Position numbers and translations under genes: made by a program
Notes under the pieces: model-generated
Told to the model about the DNA's origin: nothing
What the model saw: only the letters and a program-made list of their open reading frames with translations
Databases searched by the model: none
In this document: positions 17,117 to 25,851 of the stretch, in pieces
Layout: each line of letters begins with the position of its first letter
Numbering within the stretch: the first letter of the stretch is position 1
Origin: Vulcanococcus sp.
Lineage (GTDB): Bacteria; Cyanobacteriota; Cyanobacteriia; PCC-6307; Cyanobiaceae
Length of the DNA stretch: 56,541 nt
Direction of reading: 5' to 3'
Assembly: GCA_019264575.1 (NCBI GenBank)
Contig: JAHUZV010000026.1
Location: forward strand, 90,845-147,385

Positions 17117-17719
17117 ATGGCTTCCGACAGACCAGAGCTCGATTTGAGTTCCCTGCGCAGCTTCACCATCGCCGAAGGCATCCTGCTGCTGGTGCTTGGC
17201 GTGTTGGCCTTGCTGTTCCCCGTGATCGCCTCCGCTTGGGTCACGGTGATCGTGGCGCTGGCCTTTCTGGTGGGGGGCATCTTCGGCTGGATCAACAGCC
17301 TTAACCGCTCACGTCGCCTGAGCCGCTGGCATTGCTTCTGGCGCTTGGTGGTGTCCACGTTGTTCCTGGTCACCGGCGCCTGGATCATTCAGCAATTCAG
17401 TGCCGGCATCGTGCCGGCGGCCGCCCAGGTGGCTGCTCTGGCCTTTGCCATCGGCATCGTCTTCCTGGTGGAAGGCGTGGTGGCTGCGATCGTGGCCCTC
17501 TCACACCGGGAGATGTCCGGTTGGGGTTGGGGCCTGGCCAACGGCATCGTCACCTTCATCCTCGGGCTGATCATCGTGTCGATGAAGGCCGGCGGTCTGC
17601 TGAGCGTGCTCGGGATCCTGGTGGGCATCAGCTTCCTGTTCAGCGGCATTGATCTGCTCGTGTTCAGCGCCGCCTTCCACGGCCCCGATGATCGGGGCGG
17701 GCCAGCTCAGCCGGCCTGA
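17117..17719 (+). CDS. HdeD/DUF308-type membrane protein
   Basis: A 200-residue protein with about six transmembrane segments and pseudo-repeats, such as AEGILLLVLGVLALLFPVIAS and, later, ANGIVTFILGLIIV. These are typical of DUF308 (HdeD) proteins, linked to acid stress in enterobacteria but of unknown role in cyanobacteria. The segment GVLALLFP is diagnostic. Its 3' end overlaps the convergent cyAbrB gene by 13 bases. The 45-base gap after ribE contains a CTACCG/CGGTAG inverted repeat (17090-17103) too short to call a terminator. Confidence 0.83.
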   Translation: MASDRPELDLSSLRSFTIAEGILLLVLGVLALLFPVIASAWVTVIVALAFLVGGIFGWINSLNRSRRLSRWHCFWRLVVSTLFLVTGAWIIQQFSAGIVPAAAQVAALAFAIGIVFLVEGVVAAIVALSHREMSGWGWGLANGIVTFILGLIIVSMKAGGLLSVLGILVGISFLFSGIDLLVFSAAFHGPDDRGGPAQPA

Positions 17720-18150
17720 TCGGCTGCGCTGCTCTCGCCGCTGCTGCCCTCGTTGCCTTCATCGAGGGGCAGCAGCCAGATGGAGCCCGTTTCCTGGTGA
17801 ATTTCAATCTTGAATTCCTGGCCCGGCTCCAGTCCCATCCGCCGGGTGTAGGCATGGCCGATCAGCAGGTTGCCGTTGCCGTGCACCCGGGTGCGGAATT
17901 CGGCCTGGCGGCCGCGCGCGCCGCCTCCACCACCGCTGCCACTGCTTGCGTGGCTGGGGAGTTTGTAGCCCTTGGCCTCAACGAGAGCCCGGTAGAAACT
18001 CTTCTTCAGCAGCCTGCCGCTCGGCCCCACATAGCCGCAGGCCCGTGCGATCTGATCTTCCGGGCGATTGCTCAGCGCGCGTGCCTTATCGAGCAGTGCC
18101 TTGCCTTCCAGCATCTGCACGGGCGTGCTCACTTTCTCTTCAACGAACAC
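17707..18150 (-). CDS. cyAbrB family transcriptional regulator
   Basis: A 147-residue protein. The N-terminal region MLEGKALLDKARAL...IARACGYVGPSGRLLKKSFYRALVEAKG is the conserved cyanobacterial cyAbrB segment. After a Gly/Ser-rich linker the C-terminal part (FRTRVHGNGNLLIGHAYTRRMGLEPGQEFKIEI) is the AbrB-like swapped-hairpin DNA-binding domain. cyAbrB proteins bind AT-rich promoters and help balance carbon and nitrogen metabolism. Start at 18150 or at the internal Met13; the latter fits the family better. The tail overlaps the convergent DUF308 gene. Confidence 0.88.
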   Translation of the reverse strand: MFVEEKVSTPVQMLEGKALLDKARALSNRPEDQIARACGYVGPSGRLLKKSFYRALVEAKGYKLPSHASSGSGGGGGARGRQAEFRTRVHGNGNLLIGHAYTRRMGLEPGQEFKIEIHQETGSIWLLPLDEGNEGSSGESSAADQAG

Positions 18151-18227
18151 CGGCGGGGCTGAGAACTGGTGGCCCGATTGTGCCGATCAACTGCAATCAC
18201 CCGCAAGGGCAACAGCAGCGAAAGTGT

Positions 18228-18830
18228 TCAAAGCAGATAAAGCAGTCCGTAGAGGATCACCCAGATCCCATCCACAAAATGCCAATAGAGCTCAGCGGCC
18301 TCTAAGGGGAACTGATTGTCGATGCTGATCCGGCCACCTTCGCGGCTTTGCCACCACACGATCAGGATCATCAGCCCGCCCAGCGTCACGTGCAGGCCGT
18401 GGAAGCCGGTGATGGCGTAGAAGGTGCTGGCGAACAGGTTGTCGGTGAGGCCGAAGGGCAGGGAGAAGTACTCCTTCATCTGGCCCGCCAGGAAGCTGAA
18501 GCCCAGAGCGGCCGTCACCAGCAACCAGCGCTGACAGAGCGGGTGGTTGCCGCGCCGCAAGGCGGCTCCAGCCCGGTGAAAGGTGAAGCTGCTCACCAGC
18601 AGCAGCAGCGTGTTCACCGTGGGGAGCAGCAGCTCCAGTTCATAGTTGTGGCCGGATGGCAGTGGGTTCACCGCCCGGAAGGTGAGGTAGGCGGCAAAGA
18701 AGCCGGCGAAGGTCATCCCGTCCGCCACCAGGAAGGTGGCTAGGCCAAAGATGCGGTGGTCGCCATGGCCTTCGGCGTGGGCCTCATCGCCGGCGTGTTG
18801 AGACAGGCTCTCGCTTTGCAGGCTGGTCAT
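18228..18830 (-). CDS. ctaE: Cytochrome c oxidase subunit III
   Basis: A 200-residue subunit III from the ATG at 18830, which overlaps the ctaD stop (ATGA). It has five hydrophobic helices and family landmarks such as FGLATFLVADGMTFAGFF, FYAITGFHGLHVTLGG and ELYWHFVDGIWVILYGLLYL. Subunit III stabilises the catalytic subunit I and keeps proton uptake fast. It is last in the ctaC-ctaD-ctaE operon. Confidence 0.94.
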   Translation of the reverse strand: MTSLQSESLSQHAGDEAHAEGHGDHRIFGLATFLVADGMTFAGFFAAYLTFRAVNPLPSGHNYELELLLPTVNTLLLLVSSFTFHRAGAALRRGNHPLCQRWLLVTAALGFSFLAGQMKEYFSLPFGLTDNLFASTFYAITGFHGLHVTLGGLMILIVWWQSREGGRISIDNQFPLEAAELYWHFVDGIWVILYGLLYLL

Positions 18831-20494
18831 CGCTGATCTCCTTGGCCGAGGTTCCACAGATCGCGGCCACTGCTGGCCTCCAGGCTCAGCTGGCCGGGGG
18901 TGACGCCATAGCCATAAGGCTCATGCACCAGTGGCGGTTCGCCATGCCAGTTCTCCACCGGCGGCGGTGAACTGGTGAGCCATTCGGGGGTGAGGGCGTT
19001 CCAGGGGTTGTCGCCGGCGGGGGCGCCGTTGAAGGCGCTCATCACCACGTTGATCAGGAAGGGGAACGTGCTGATCGCCATCAGCAGGGCACCGGCACTG
19101 CTGAATTGATTGATCAGGGTGAATTGGGGGTCGTATTCGGCCACGCGGCGCGGCATGCCGTTCAGGCCAAGCCAGTGCTGCGGCGCGAAGCAGAGGTTGA
19201 AGCCCACAAACGTGAGCCAGAAGTGCAGCTGCCCGAGCGGTTCGTTCAGCATCCGGCCGGTCACCTTCGGATACCAGTGGTAGATGGAGGCGAAGATGAC
19301 AAACACTGTGCCCCCATAGACGATGTAGTGGAAATGCCCCACCACGAAGTAGGTGTCGTGCACGTGGATGTCGAAGGGCACCTGGGCCAGAGCCACGCCG
19401 GTGATACCGCCGAACACGAAGTTCACGATGAAACCGCAGCAGAACAGCATGGCGGTGTTGAGGCTGATCTTGCCTCCCCAGAGGGTTGCCAACCAGTTGA
19501 AGAATTTGATTCCTGTTGGCACAGCGATGAAGGCCGTGGCAATGGTGAAGAACAGGCGCATCCAGGGCGGGGTGCCGCTGGTGAACATGTGGTGAGCCCA
19601 CACAATCAGGCCCAGAAACACAATCGCCAAGATCGAATACACCATGGTGGTGTAGCCGAACAGGGGCTTGCGGGCGTGCACCGGCAGGATTTCACTCACC
19701 AGGCCAAAAGCCGGCAGCACCATGATGTAAACCGCCGGGTGTGAGTAGAACCAGAACAGGTGTTGATACACCACGGCATTGCCGCCCAGGGCCGGGTTGA
19801 AGAAGCCGGTGTGGGCAATGATGTCGAAGCTGAGCAGCACCAAGGTGCCAGCCAGTACGGGGGTGGAGAGCACCACCAAGATGCTGGTGCCGAGCATCGC
19901 CCAGCAATACATCGGCAGTTGCATCAAGCCCAGGCCAGGGCGCCGCAGTTTCAGGATCGTGGCGATGAAATTGATGCCGCCGAAGATCGAGCTGCCCCCC
20001 AGCAGCAACACGCTCAGAATCCAGATGATCTGCCCGGTGGCGGGGGTGGTGATGCTTAAGGGCGGATAGGCGGTCCAGCCGGATTGGGCCGCACCGGTGA
20101 CGAAATAGCTGCTGATCAGCAGGATGCCGGCAGGCGGAATCAGCCAGAAGGCCACGGCGTTCAGCCGTGGGAAGGCCATGTCACGCGCGCCCACATAGAA
20201 GGGGATCAGGTAGTTGCCGAAGCCACCATTCACCACCGGCACGATCCAGAGGAAAATCATCACCGTGCCGTGCAAGGTGAGCACTTCGTTGTAGGTCTCC
20301 CGCGGCAGAAAATCAGACAGGGGCGTGACCAGCTCGGTGCGGATTGCTCCGGCGAGGGCCCCGCCAATCAAATAGAAGAGGAAGCCGCACACGATGTACT
20401 GCAGGCCGATCACCTTGTGATCAGTGCTGAAGCTGAGATAGCGCAGCCAACCCTGTGGCTGCAGTGATTCGGAAGGGTTGAGGCTGAGGGTCAT
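18827..20494 (-). CDS. ctaD: Cytochrome c oxidase subunit I (type A2)
   Basis: A 555-residue, 12-helix catalytic subunit that reduces O2 to water at heme a3-CuB. Ligands are visible: His75 (LTLHG) for heme a, His252 in the FYSHPAVY segment for CuB with its cross-linked Tyr256, and HFHYIVYGG for heme a3 and heme a. The motif YSHPAVY (250-256) lacks the D-channel glutamate of HPEVY and is the hallmark of type A2 heme-copper oxidases. ATGA overlaps join it to ctaC upstream and ctaE downstream. It is the terminal oxidase of thylakoid and/or plasma membrane respiration. Confidence 0.96.
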   Translation of the reverse strand: MTLSLNPSESLQPQGWLRYLSFSTDHKVIGLQYIVCGFLFYLIGGALAGAIRTELVTPLSDFLPRETYNEVLTLHGTVMIFLWIVPVVNGGFGNYLIPFYVGARDMAFPRLNAVAFWLIPPAGILLISSYFVTGAAQSGWTAYPPLSITTPATGQIIWILSVLLLGGSSIFGGINFIATILKLRRPGLGLMQLPMYCWAMLGTSILVVLSTPVLAGTLVLLSFDIIAHTGFFNPALGGNAVVYQHLFWFYSHPAVYIMVLPAFGLVSEILPVHARKPLFGYTTMVYSILAIVFLGLIVWAHHMFTSGTPPWMRLFFTIATAFIAVPTGIKFFNWLATLWGGKISLNTAMLFCCGFIVNFVFGGITGVALAQVPFDIHVHDTYFVVGHFHYIVYGGTVFVIFASIYHWYPKVTGRMLNEPLGQLHFWLTFVGFNLCFAPQHWLGLNGMPRRVAEYDPQFTLINQFSSAGALLMAISTFPFLINVVMSAFNGAPAGDNPWNALTPEWLTSSPPPVENWHGEPPLVHEPYGYGVTPGQLSLEASSGRDLWNLGQGDQR

Positions 20495-21324
20495 GACTGC
20501 ACCACGGTGGAGGACTCAGCAGGGGGATTGGGGCTGTTCTTGGCGACCCAGGCCGCGAAGCTTTCGGGCTCCTCCACGATCACTGTTGAGCGCATGCCGC
20601 CGTGATAGGGCCCGCACAGCTCCGCACACACAATCGGGTATTGGCCCGCTCGGGTGGGGGTAAAGCTCAGCAGGGTGGGTTGACCCGGGATCACATCTTG
20701 TTTGAGCCGAAATTGCGGCACCCAGAAGGCATGGATCACATCGAGGGCCTTCATCTGCAGGGCGATGGGTTGTCCCACAGGCACATGTAGCTCGCCGCTG
20801 GTGATGTCGGAATCGGGGTAGTGGAAGATGAAGGCGAATTGCATCGCCGTCACATCCACCGGTAGGGGTGCGATGGCTCCATCGGCCTCATAGGCCACGG
20901 GGCTGATGCCGCCCCAAGTGCGCTCTTCGCTGTGCTGCATGCCGTGCATGCTGTGGTCGTTGAGCGGCGTCATACCGCCCATCCGGTCGTAGATGTCGTA
21001 GCTGTAAATCCCCACAAACAGCACCACCACGGCGGGGATCGCTGTCCAGAGGATTTCGAGCGGCAGATTGCCTTCGATAGCTGCTCCATCGCCGCTTTCA
21101 CCGGCGCGGCGCCGAAAGCGCACCAGGCTGTAGACGATCAGACCCACGATCCCAATGAACAGGATCGAGCCGATGCTGAACAGCACGCGGAAGAGCTCGT
21201 CGTATACCGGCGCATTAGCGCTGGCATCCACGGGCAAAAGATTCACGTTCTGACCCACCCACAGCCCGAAGAGCACGAGGGCCATGCCGGCCAGCAGCGT
21301 GAGGATGGCGGGAGGGATCCGCAT
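20491..21324 (-). CDS. ctaC: Cytochrome c oxidase subunit II
   Basis: A 277-residue protein with two N-terminal membrane helices (about 8-30 and 45-70) and a periplasmic or lumenal cupredoxin domain. CuA ligands are all present: His198 (VIHAFW), Cys233, Cys237, His241 and Met244 in CAELCGPYHGGM. It takes electrons from cytochrome c or plastocyanin. Between the membrane part and the CuA domain is an unusual Met/His-rich loop (115-131: four Met and three His). The aromatic electron-entry segment reads MQFAFIFHYP, with Phe where many homologues have Trp. First gene of ctaCDE, divergent from ctaA. Confidence 0.94.
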   Translation of the reverse strand: MRIPPAILTLLAGMALVLFGLWVGQNVNLLPVDASANAPVYDELFRVLFSIGSILFIGIVGLIVYSLVRFRRRAGESGDGAAIEGNLPLEILWTAIPAVVVLFVGIYSYDIYDRMGGMTPLNDHSMHGMQHSEERTWGGISPVAYEADGAIAPLPVDVTAMQFAFIFHYPDSDITSGELHVPVGQPIALQMKALDVIHAFWVPQFRLKQDVIPGQPTLLSFTPTRAGQYPIVCAELCGPYHGGMRSTVIVEEPESFAAWVAKNSPNPPAESSTVVQS

Positions 21325-21428
21325 AGCTGCGGGTTCGAATGCCCAACCCTATGGACGTTCTCCAGGGCTGAGCTGCCGCCGTTGACCTTTGCAGCAATCG
21401 GGCCGGCTCCGGTGAGGGATTGAACACC

Positions 21429-21453
21429 GATTGCAACGTGGACTGATGCAATC
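21429..21453. promoter_or_regulatory. Inverted repeat in the ctaC-ctaA divergent region
   Basis: The 185 bases between the ctaC and ctaA starts hold a 7-base inverted repeat, GATTGCA and TGCAATC, separated by 11 bases. A related TTGCAGCAA lies at 21389-21397. The dyad geometry fits a dimeric regulator operator, and the position could serve both operons. No matching -35/-10 pair could be fixed. This is a weak, pattern-only call. Confidence 0.3.
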
Positions 21454-21509
21454 GTGTGGCCGCCTGTTGCCCTGGTTAGTTTCAGCCCATTCGCGGTTGT
21501 TGTAGCCCG

Positions 21510-22433
21510 ATGACGGCCATCACACTCACGCCGCCCATCGGTCGCCGTGCCGCGCTCGCTGCGCTCAGCGCCCACCTTCTGGTGGCGCTTATTGCTCTGG
21601 TGGGCATTGGTGGAGCCACCCGGGTGATGGAAGCGGGGCTGGCGTGTCCGGATTGGCCCCTTTGTTATGGCTCCCTCCTGCCCGGCCGGCAGATGAACCT
21701 GCAGGTGTTCCTGGAGTGGTTCCACCGCCTGGATGCCTTCGTGGTGGGCATGGGGCTGCTGGTGCAGGCAGCCCTGAGCACTTGGTGGCGGCGCGATCTG
21801 CCTCGCGCAGTGCCCTGGCTCTCCGGTTGCGCTCTGCTGCTGGTGGCTGTGCAGGGCGGCCTTGGTGCACTCACGGTGACGCTGCTGTTGCCGTTTTCTG
21901 TGGTGACGGCTCACCTAGTAACGGCATTGCTGTTGGTGGCGCTGTTGAGCGCTTGCACCCAGGTGTTGTTGGAGTCATCCACCTCCGCCGGAGCTCCTCA
22001 AGTGAGCCGTTTTTCATTCGATCGGCTCTGGCCCTGGCTGATCGGCGTGGTGGCACTGCTCGCTCTCGGCCAATGCTTGCTCGGCGGCTTGATGGCGACG
22101 CAGTGGGCTGCCGGTCGATGCCTGAGCTCTGGTGAGGGATGCGGTTGGCTGCTGGCCCATCGCCTCGGCGCTAGGCCCGTAGCCGCTGCCGTGCTCCTTG
22201 CCGCCGCCTGGGGCCTGTGGCGGCGCCAGGCCGAGCGTGTGCTCGCCGCCTTAGCGGCTGTGGCAGTGATGTCCCAGGTGGCGTTGGGGGTGATGAGCCT
22301 GCGTCTCACCTTGGCGGTGCCCGCCGTCACCGTGGCGCACCAATTGATGGCGGCGTTCCTCGTGGCTGTGCTCGCCGCCTGGTTCAGCCGCAGCCTGCTT
22401 GAGCCCGTTCGTTTGGAGGTGTCCCGTGGTTAG
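21510..22433 (+). CDS. ctaA: Heme A synthase (CtaA/COX15 family)
   Basis: A 307-residue protein with about eight transmembrane helices in two similar halves. The family signature [21 protein letters not shown] (residues about 31-51) and paired His residues (WFHRLDAF and [18 protein letters not shown] and AHQLMAAF) that bind heme are visible. It oxidises the C8 methyl of heme O to give heme A for the a/a3 centres of the oxidase. It is divergent from ctaC and followed by ctaB with an 8-base overlap. Confidence 0.93.
   Translation: MTAITLTPPIGRRAALAALSAHLLVALIALVGIGGATRVMEAGLACPDWPLCYGSLLPGRQMNLQVFLEWFHRLDAFVVGMGLLVQAALSTWWRRDLPRAVPWLSGCALLLVAVQGGLGALTVTLLLPFSVVTAHLVTALLLVALLSACTQVLLESSTSAGAPQVSRFSFDRLWPWLIGVVALLALGQCLLGGLMATQWAAGRCLSSGEGCGWLLAHRLGARPVAAAVLLAAAWGLWRRQAERVLAALAAVAVMSQVALGVMSLRLTLAVPAVTVAHQLMAAFLVAVLAAWFSRSLLEPVRLEVSRG
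22415..22420 (+). promoter_or_regulatory. Shine-Dalgarno GGAGGT deciding the ctaB start
   Basis: GGAGGT lies inside the end of ctaA, five bases before the GTG at 22426. Its spacing supports that GTG as the ctaB start over codons further upstream in the same open frame. Confidence 0.7.
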
Positions 22434-23445
22434 TGCTCCTGCTGTTGCAACGGGTCTTACCCGCGAACAGGCCGTTCCCTCACGGGCCAAGGTGAAGCTG
22501 CCGGCTTGGCTGGAGATCGCCAAGCCGCGGCTGATTCCGCTGCTGCTGGCCACCACCCTCGGGGGCATGGCCCTCTCCGATGGTTGGCCGCTGCCTCCCC
22601 TGCGGTTGGCCTGCACCCTGGGTGGTGGCGCGCTGGCGGCTGCCGCTGCCGGTGTTCTCAATTGCCTTTGGGAGCAGGAGCTCGATGGCCGCATGCAGCG
22701 CACCAGCTCGCGGGCGCTGCCCTCGGGGCGCCTCTCCATGGGCACAGCCTTTGCCATCGCCGTCGCTCTGGCGCTCACGGCATCCACCCTGCTGGTGGGT
22801 GGAGTGAATTGCCTGGCCGCCAGCCTGGCGTTGCTGGGCCTTTGCAGCTACGTGTTGCTCTACACCGTGCTGCTTAAGCCGCGCACAACGCAAAACATCG
22901 TGATCGGCGGTGTCGCCGGTGCCATCCCACCCCTGGTGGGTGCCGCGGCGGCCACGGGCCACCTGGGCCTCAGTAGCTGGTGGCTGTTTGCCCTGGTGAT
23001 GGTGTGGACTCCGGCCCACTTCTGGGCCCTGGCGCTGTTGCTGCGCGAGGACTACCGCGCCGTCGGCATCCCGATGCTGCCGGTGGTGAAGGGCACCGCT
23101 GCCACGGCACGGGGCATCAGCGTCTACGCCGCTCTCACCGTGGTGCTCAGCCTGCTGGGTGTTTGGGCCCTGCCCAGCGGTGGGCTCTTGTATGGCCTGC
23201 TGCTGCTGCCCTTCAATGCCCGGCTGATTCAGATGGCATGGCGCCTCCATCAAGACCCCGATGACGTGCAGCGCGCCCGGGGCCTGTTCCGCTGGTCGAT
23301 CCTTTATCTGTTCGGGATTTGCCTGCTGCTGCTGCTGGCTCGCTTGCCTGCCGGCGCACTGCTGAGCTCCCAGGGTTGGGATCTGTTGGCTCTGGCAGGG
23401 TCCGGCAAGGCAGGTTTCACCCTGGCCGCGGCTGTGGCTGCCTGA
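22426..23445 (+). CDS. ctaB: Protoheme IX farnesyltransferase
   Basis: A 339-residue UbiA-superfamily enzyme that adds a farnesyl group to heme B to make heme O, the substrate of CtaA. About eight or nine helices are present, with the polyprenyl-diphosphate motif seen as [23 protein letters not shown] and the second conserved loop in [17 protein letters not shown]. The GTG start is supported by a good ribosome site within ctaA. It ends 45 bases before an ABC ATPase on the same strand. Confidence 0.94.
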   Translation: MVSAPAVATGLTREQAVPSRAKVKLPAWLEIAKPRLIPLLLATTLGGMALSDGWPLPPLRLACTLGGGALAAAAAGVLNCLWEQELDGRMQRTSSRALPSGRLSMGTAFAIAVALALTASTLLVGGVNCLAASLALLGLCSYVLLYTVLLKPRTTQNIVIGGVAGAIPPLVGAAAATGHLGLSSWWLFALVMVWTPAHFWALALLLREDYRAVGIPMLPVVKGTAATARGISVYAALTVVLSLLGVWALPSGGLLYGLLLLPFNARLIQMAWRLHQDPDDVQRARGLFRWSILYLFGICLLLLLARLPAGALLSSQGWDLLALAGSGKAGFTLAAAVAA

Positions 23446-23490
23446 GCTTTCTAGATTGGCCCCTCCACTGGTCACAGGGAGCCTGAACGC

Positions 23491-24534
23491 TTGGCGGATG
23501 GGATGCCGGAAGGGGTGATCGAGCTCCGCGATGTGAGCAAGCGCTACGGCAAGGGCGATCGGGCTGTGGTGGCGCTTGACGGGCTCAACCTGAGCGTGCC
23601 GGCGGGCAGCCTGTTTGGTTTGCTCGGCCCCAACGGTGCGGGCAAAACCACCAGCCTGCGCATCCTCGCCACCTTGTTGGCACCCTGCAGCGGCAGCGTG
23701 CGCGTGGCGGGCGTGGACGCCCTCAAGGATCCCCGCGGTGTGCGCGAGCGCCTGGGCTACGTGGCCCAGGAAGTGGCCCTCGACAAGATCCTCAGCGGCC
23801 GAGAATTGCTGCAGCTGCAGGGCGATCTGTATCACCTGAGCCGAGCGGATCGCGATCAGCGCATCGCTGAGCTGATCGGCCTTTTGGCGATGGAGGAGTG
23901 GATTGACCGCCGTAGCGGCACTTACTCCGGCGGCATGCGCCGCCGGTTGGATCTCGCCTCCGGCCTGCTGCACCGGCCCCAAGTGTTGGTGCTGGATGAG
24001 CCCACGGTGGGTCTGGATATCGAAAGCCGCGCTGCCATCTGGCAGGTGCTGCGCCAACTGCGCGAACAGGGCACCACGGTGCTGCTCAGCAGCCATTACC
24101 TCGAGGAGGTGGATGCCCTGGCTGATCAGCTCGCGATCATCGAGGGCGGTCGGGTGATTGCCGCTGGCCAACCGTCTGAACTGAAGGCGGCCTTGGGCGG
24201 TGATCGGGTGACGCTGCGGGTGCGCGAATTCAGCGACGAACCCGAGGCGCTGCAGGTGCAGGAGCTTCTGCAGCGCTGCCCGGGGGTGCGCCAGGTGGTG
24301 GTGAACCGCGCCCAGGGCTACTCGCTCAACCTGGTGGTGGAGCACGACGGGGTGGTGGAGCAGCTGCGCCGTCAGCTGGCCGAAGCGCAGCTGCCGGTGT
24401 TTGCCCTGGCCCAGAGCCGCCCCAGCCTGGATGATGTGTACCTCCAGGCCACCGGCCGCACCCTGATGGATGCGGAGCTGGCGGTGGCGGGCAGCCGCGA
24501 TCCCAAGGCTGAGCGCAAGCAATCGATGCGCTGA
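23491..24534 (+). CDS. ABC-2 type exporter ATP-binding protein
   Basis: A 347-residue ATPase with Walker A GPNGAGKTT, signature YSGGMRRRLDLASGL, Walker B VLVLDEPTVGLD and switch His in SSHYLEEVD. The C-terminal 100 residues form the extension typical of the DrrA/CcmA-like drug or polysaccharide exporter class. A TTG start at 23491 is used. The permease partner follows 45 bases downstream. Its place right after ctaA-ctaB suggests a link to oxidase or heme biogenesis, but the exported substrate is unknown. Confidence 0.9.
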   Translation: MADGMPEGVIELRDVSKRYGKGDRAVVALDGLNLSVPAGSLFGLLGPNGAGKTTSLRILATLLAPCSGSVRVAGVDALKDPRGVRERLGYVAQEVALDKILSGRELLQLQGDLYHLSRADRDQRIAELIGLLAMEEWIDRRSGTYSGGMRRRLDLASGLLHRPQVLVLDEPTVGLDIESRAAIWQVLRQLREQGTTVLLSSHYLEEVDALADQLAIIEGGRVIAAGQPSELKAALGGDRVTLRVREFSDEPEALQVQELLQRCPGVRQVVVNRAQGYSLNLVVEHDGVVEQLRRQLAEAQLPVFALAQSRPSLDDVYLQATGRTLMDAELAVAGSRDPKAERKQSMR

Positions 24535-24579
24535 GCGCGTCTCGTTCTCTTTTCCGTCGTTGTTTCCTCTTCAGCCGCG

Positions 24580-25446
24580 ATGACCAGCGCCGCTCCCTCC
24601 CTGATCAATGCTGCGGCTGCCACGCCTCCTCAGCGTTCCGCCACGGCGGAACTCGTGCAGGAAACCCTGGCGCTCACCCGCCGGCTCTTCCTGCAGCTGG
24701 CCCGCCGCCCCTCCACCCTGGTGGCCGGCGTGCTGCAACCGCTGATCTGGCTGGTGCTGTTTGGGGCGCTGTTCGCCAATGCGCCTGCGGGGCTGCTGCC
24801 CGATGGCATGAGCTATGGCCGCTTCCTTGGTGCCGGCGTGATCGTGTTCACCGCCTTCAGTGCCGCTCTCAACGCAGGCCTGCCGGTGATGTTCGATCGC
24901 GAATTCGGCTTCCTCAATCGCCTGCTGGTGGCGCCGCTGCGCTCCCGCAGCTCGATTGTGCTGGCTTCCGTGCTCTACATCACGGCCTTGAGCCTGGTGC
25001 AGAGCGTGGCGATCATGGCCACCGCCTGGGCGTTGGGTTACGGCTGGCCGGGCGGCGCGGGCCTGCTGCTGGTGCTGGTCACGCTGCTGCTGTTGGTGTT
25101 TGCCGTGACCGGCCTCAGCCTGGGGCTGGCTTTTGCGCTGCCGGGCCACATCGAGCTGATCGCGGTGATCTTCGTGGCCAACCTGCCGCTGCTGTTCGCG
25201 AGTACGGCGCTTGCACCGATTTCGTTCATGCCCAGCTGGTTGGGCTGGCTTGCGGCCCTGAATCCCCTTACCTTCGCGATTGAACCGATTCGTGCCGCCT
25301 ACGCCGGCCAGTTCTCTCTGTCAGCTGTGGTGCTGGTTGCTCCCTACGGCGAGCTCAGTGCGGCGGCCTGTTTGGGAGTGCTCGCTGCCTTGGCGCTGGG
25401 TTTGTTCCTGTTGATCCGCCCGCTGCTGGATCGCAAGCTCGCCTGA
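24580..25446 (+). CDS. ABC-2 type transporter permease
   Basis: A 288-residue membrane protein with six hydrophobic helices and the ABC-2 signature region (LPLLFASTALAPISFMPSWLGWLAALNPLTFAIEPIR), beginning after a cytosolic N-terminus of about 35 residues. It pairs with the preceding ATPase as a DrrB-like half of an exporter. The next gene begins 9 bases later, so the run ctaA-ctaB-ATPase-permease-hypothetical-nanE may be one transcript. Confidence 0.9.
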   Translation: MTSAAPSLINAAAATPPQRSATAELVQETLALTRRLFLQLARRPSTLVAGVLQPLIWLVLFGALFANAPAGLLPDGMSYGRFLGAGVIVFTAFSAALNAGLPVMFDREFGFLNRLLVAPLRSRSSIVLASVLYITALSLVQSVAIMATAWALGYGWPGGAGLLLVLVTLLLLVFAVTGLSLGLAFALPGHIELIAVIFVANLPLLFASTALAPISFMPSWLGWLAALNPLTFAIEPIRAAYAGQFSLSAVVLVAPYGELSAAACLGVLAALALGLFLLIRPLLDRKLA

Positions 25447-25455
25447 TCCTCTTCT

Positions 25456-25851
25456 GTGGCTTCTCGACCTCCCGCTGTTCCCTCGCCCCAGGCTCGCCGG
25501 CAGGCGCAGATTCAGGCTTTGCAGGCCGCCTTGGCTGCCCGTGATGCTCAGGCGATCGAGCGCCTACTCGGTCAGTGGGTTCACCGCCAGGGCGTGAATC
25601 AGGTTCAGGCCCTCCATCAAGAGCTGGCTGCTGCTGATCCGCAGGGGTGGTCCTGGTGGCAGGCACAGCAGAGCCAAGCCATTCCAGAGCCTGTTCCAGC
25701 CCCAGCCCCGGTTGTTGCGGTGACGGCATTGCCCGAGCCCGAGCAAATGCCACGCGCGAGTGCGAGCCGCCCGGCACCAGCTCCCAGCCATCCAGCTGTG
25801 GTTCAGCTGCGCGCTTGGCTGCCCGATCGGGAGGAGCGCCGTGCTGCCTGA
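25456..25851 (+). CDS. Hypothetical protein, helical N-terminus and Pro/Ala-rich tail
   Basis: A 131-residue protein from a GTG start. The first 75 residues are predicted helical and Gln/Ala-rich (ARRQAQIQALQAALAARDAQAIERLLGQWVHRQG), followed by a Pro/Ala/Val-rich linker and a short basic end. No family is recognised, and there is no signal or membrane segment. It is tucked between the ABC permease and nanE, overlapping nanE by 11 bases, so it is probably translated with them. Confidence 0.7.
   Translation: MASRPPAVPSPQARRQAQIQALQAALAARDAQAIERLLGQWVHRQGVNQVQALHQELAAADPQGWSWWQAQQSQAIPEPVPAPAPVVAVTALPEPEQMPRASASRPAPAPSHPAVVQLRAWLPDREERRAA

Noticed and set aside
22480..24522. 680-codon open frame on the minus strand across ctaB and the ABC ATPase
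   Set aside because: It runs through two secure genes on the other strand and has no recognisable domain.
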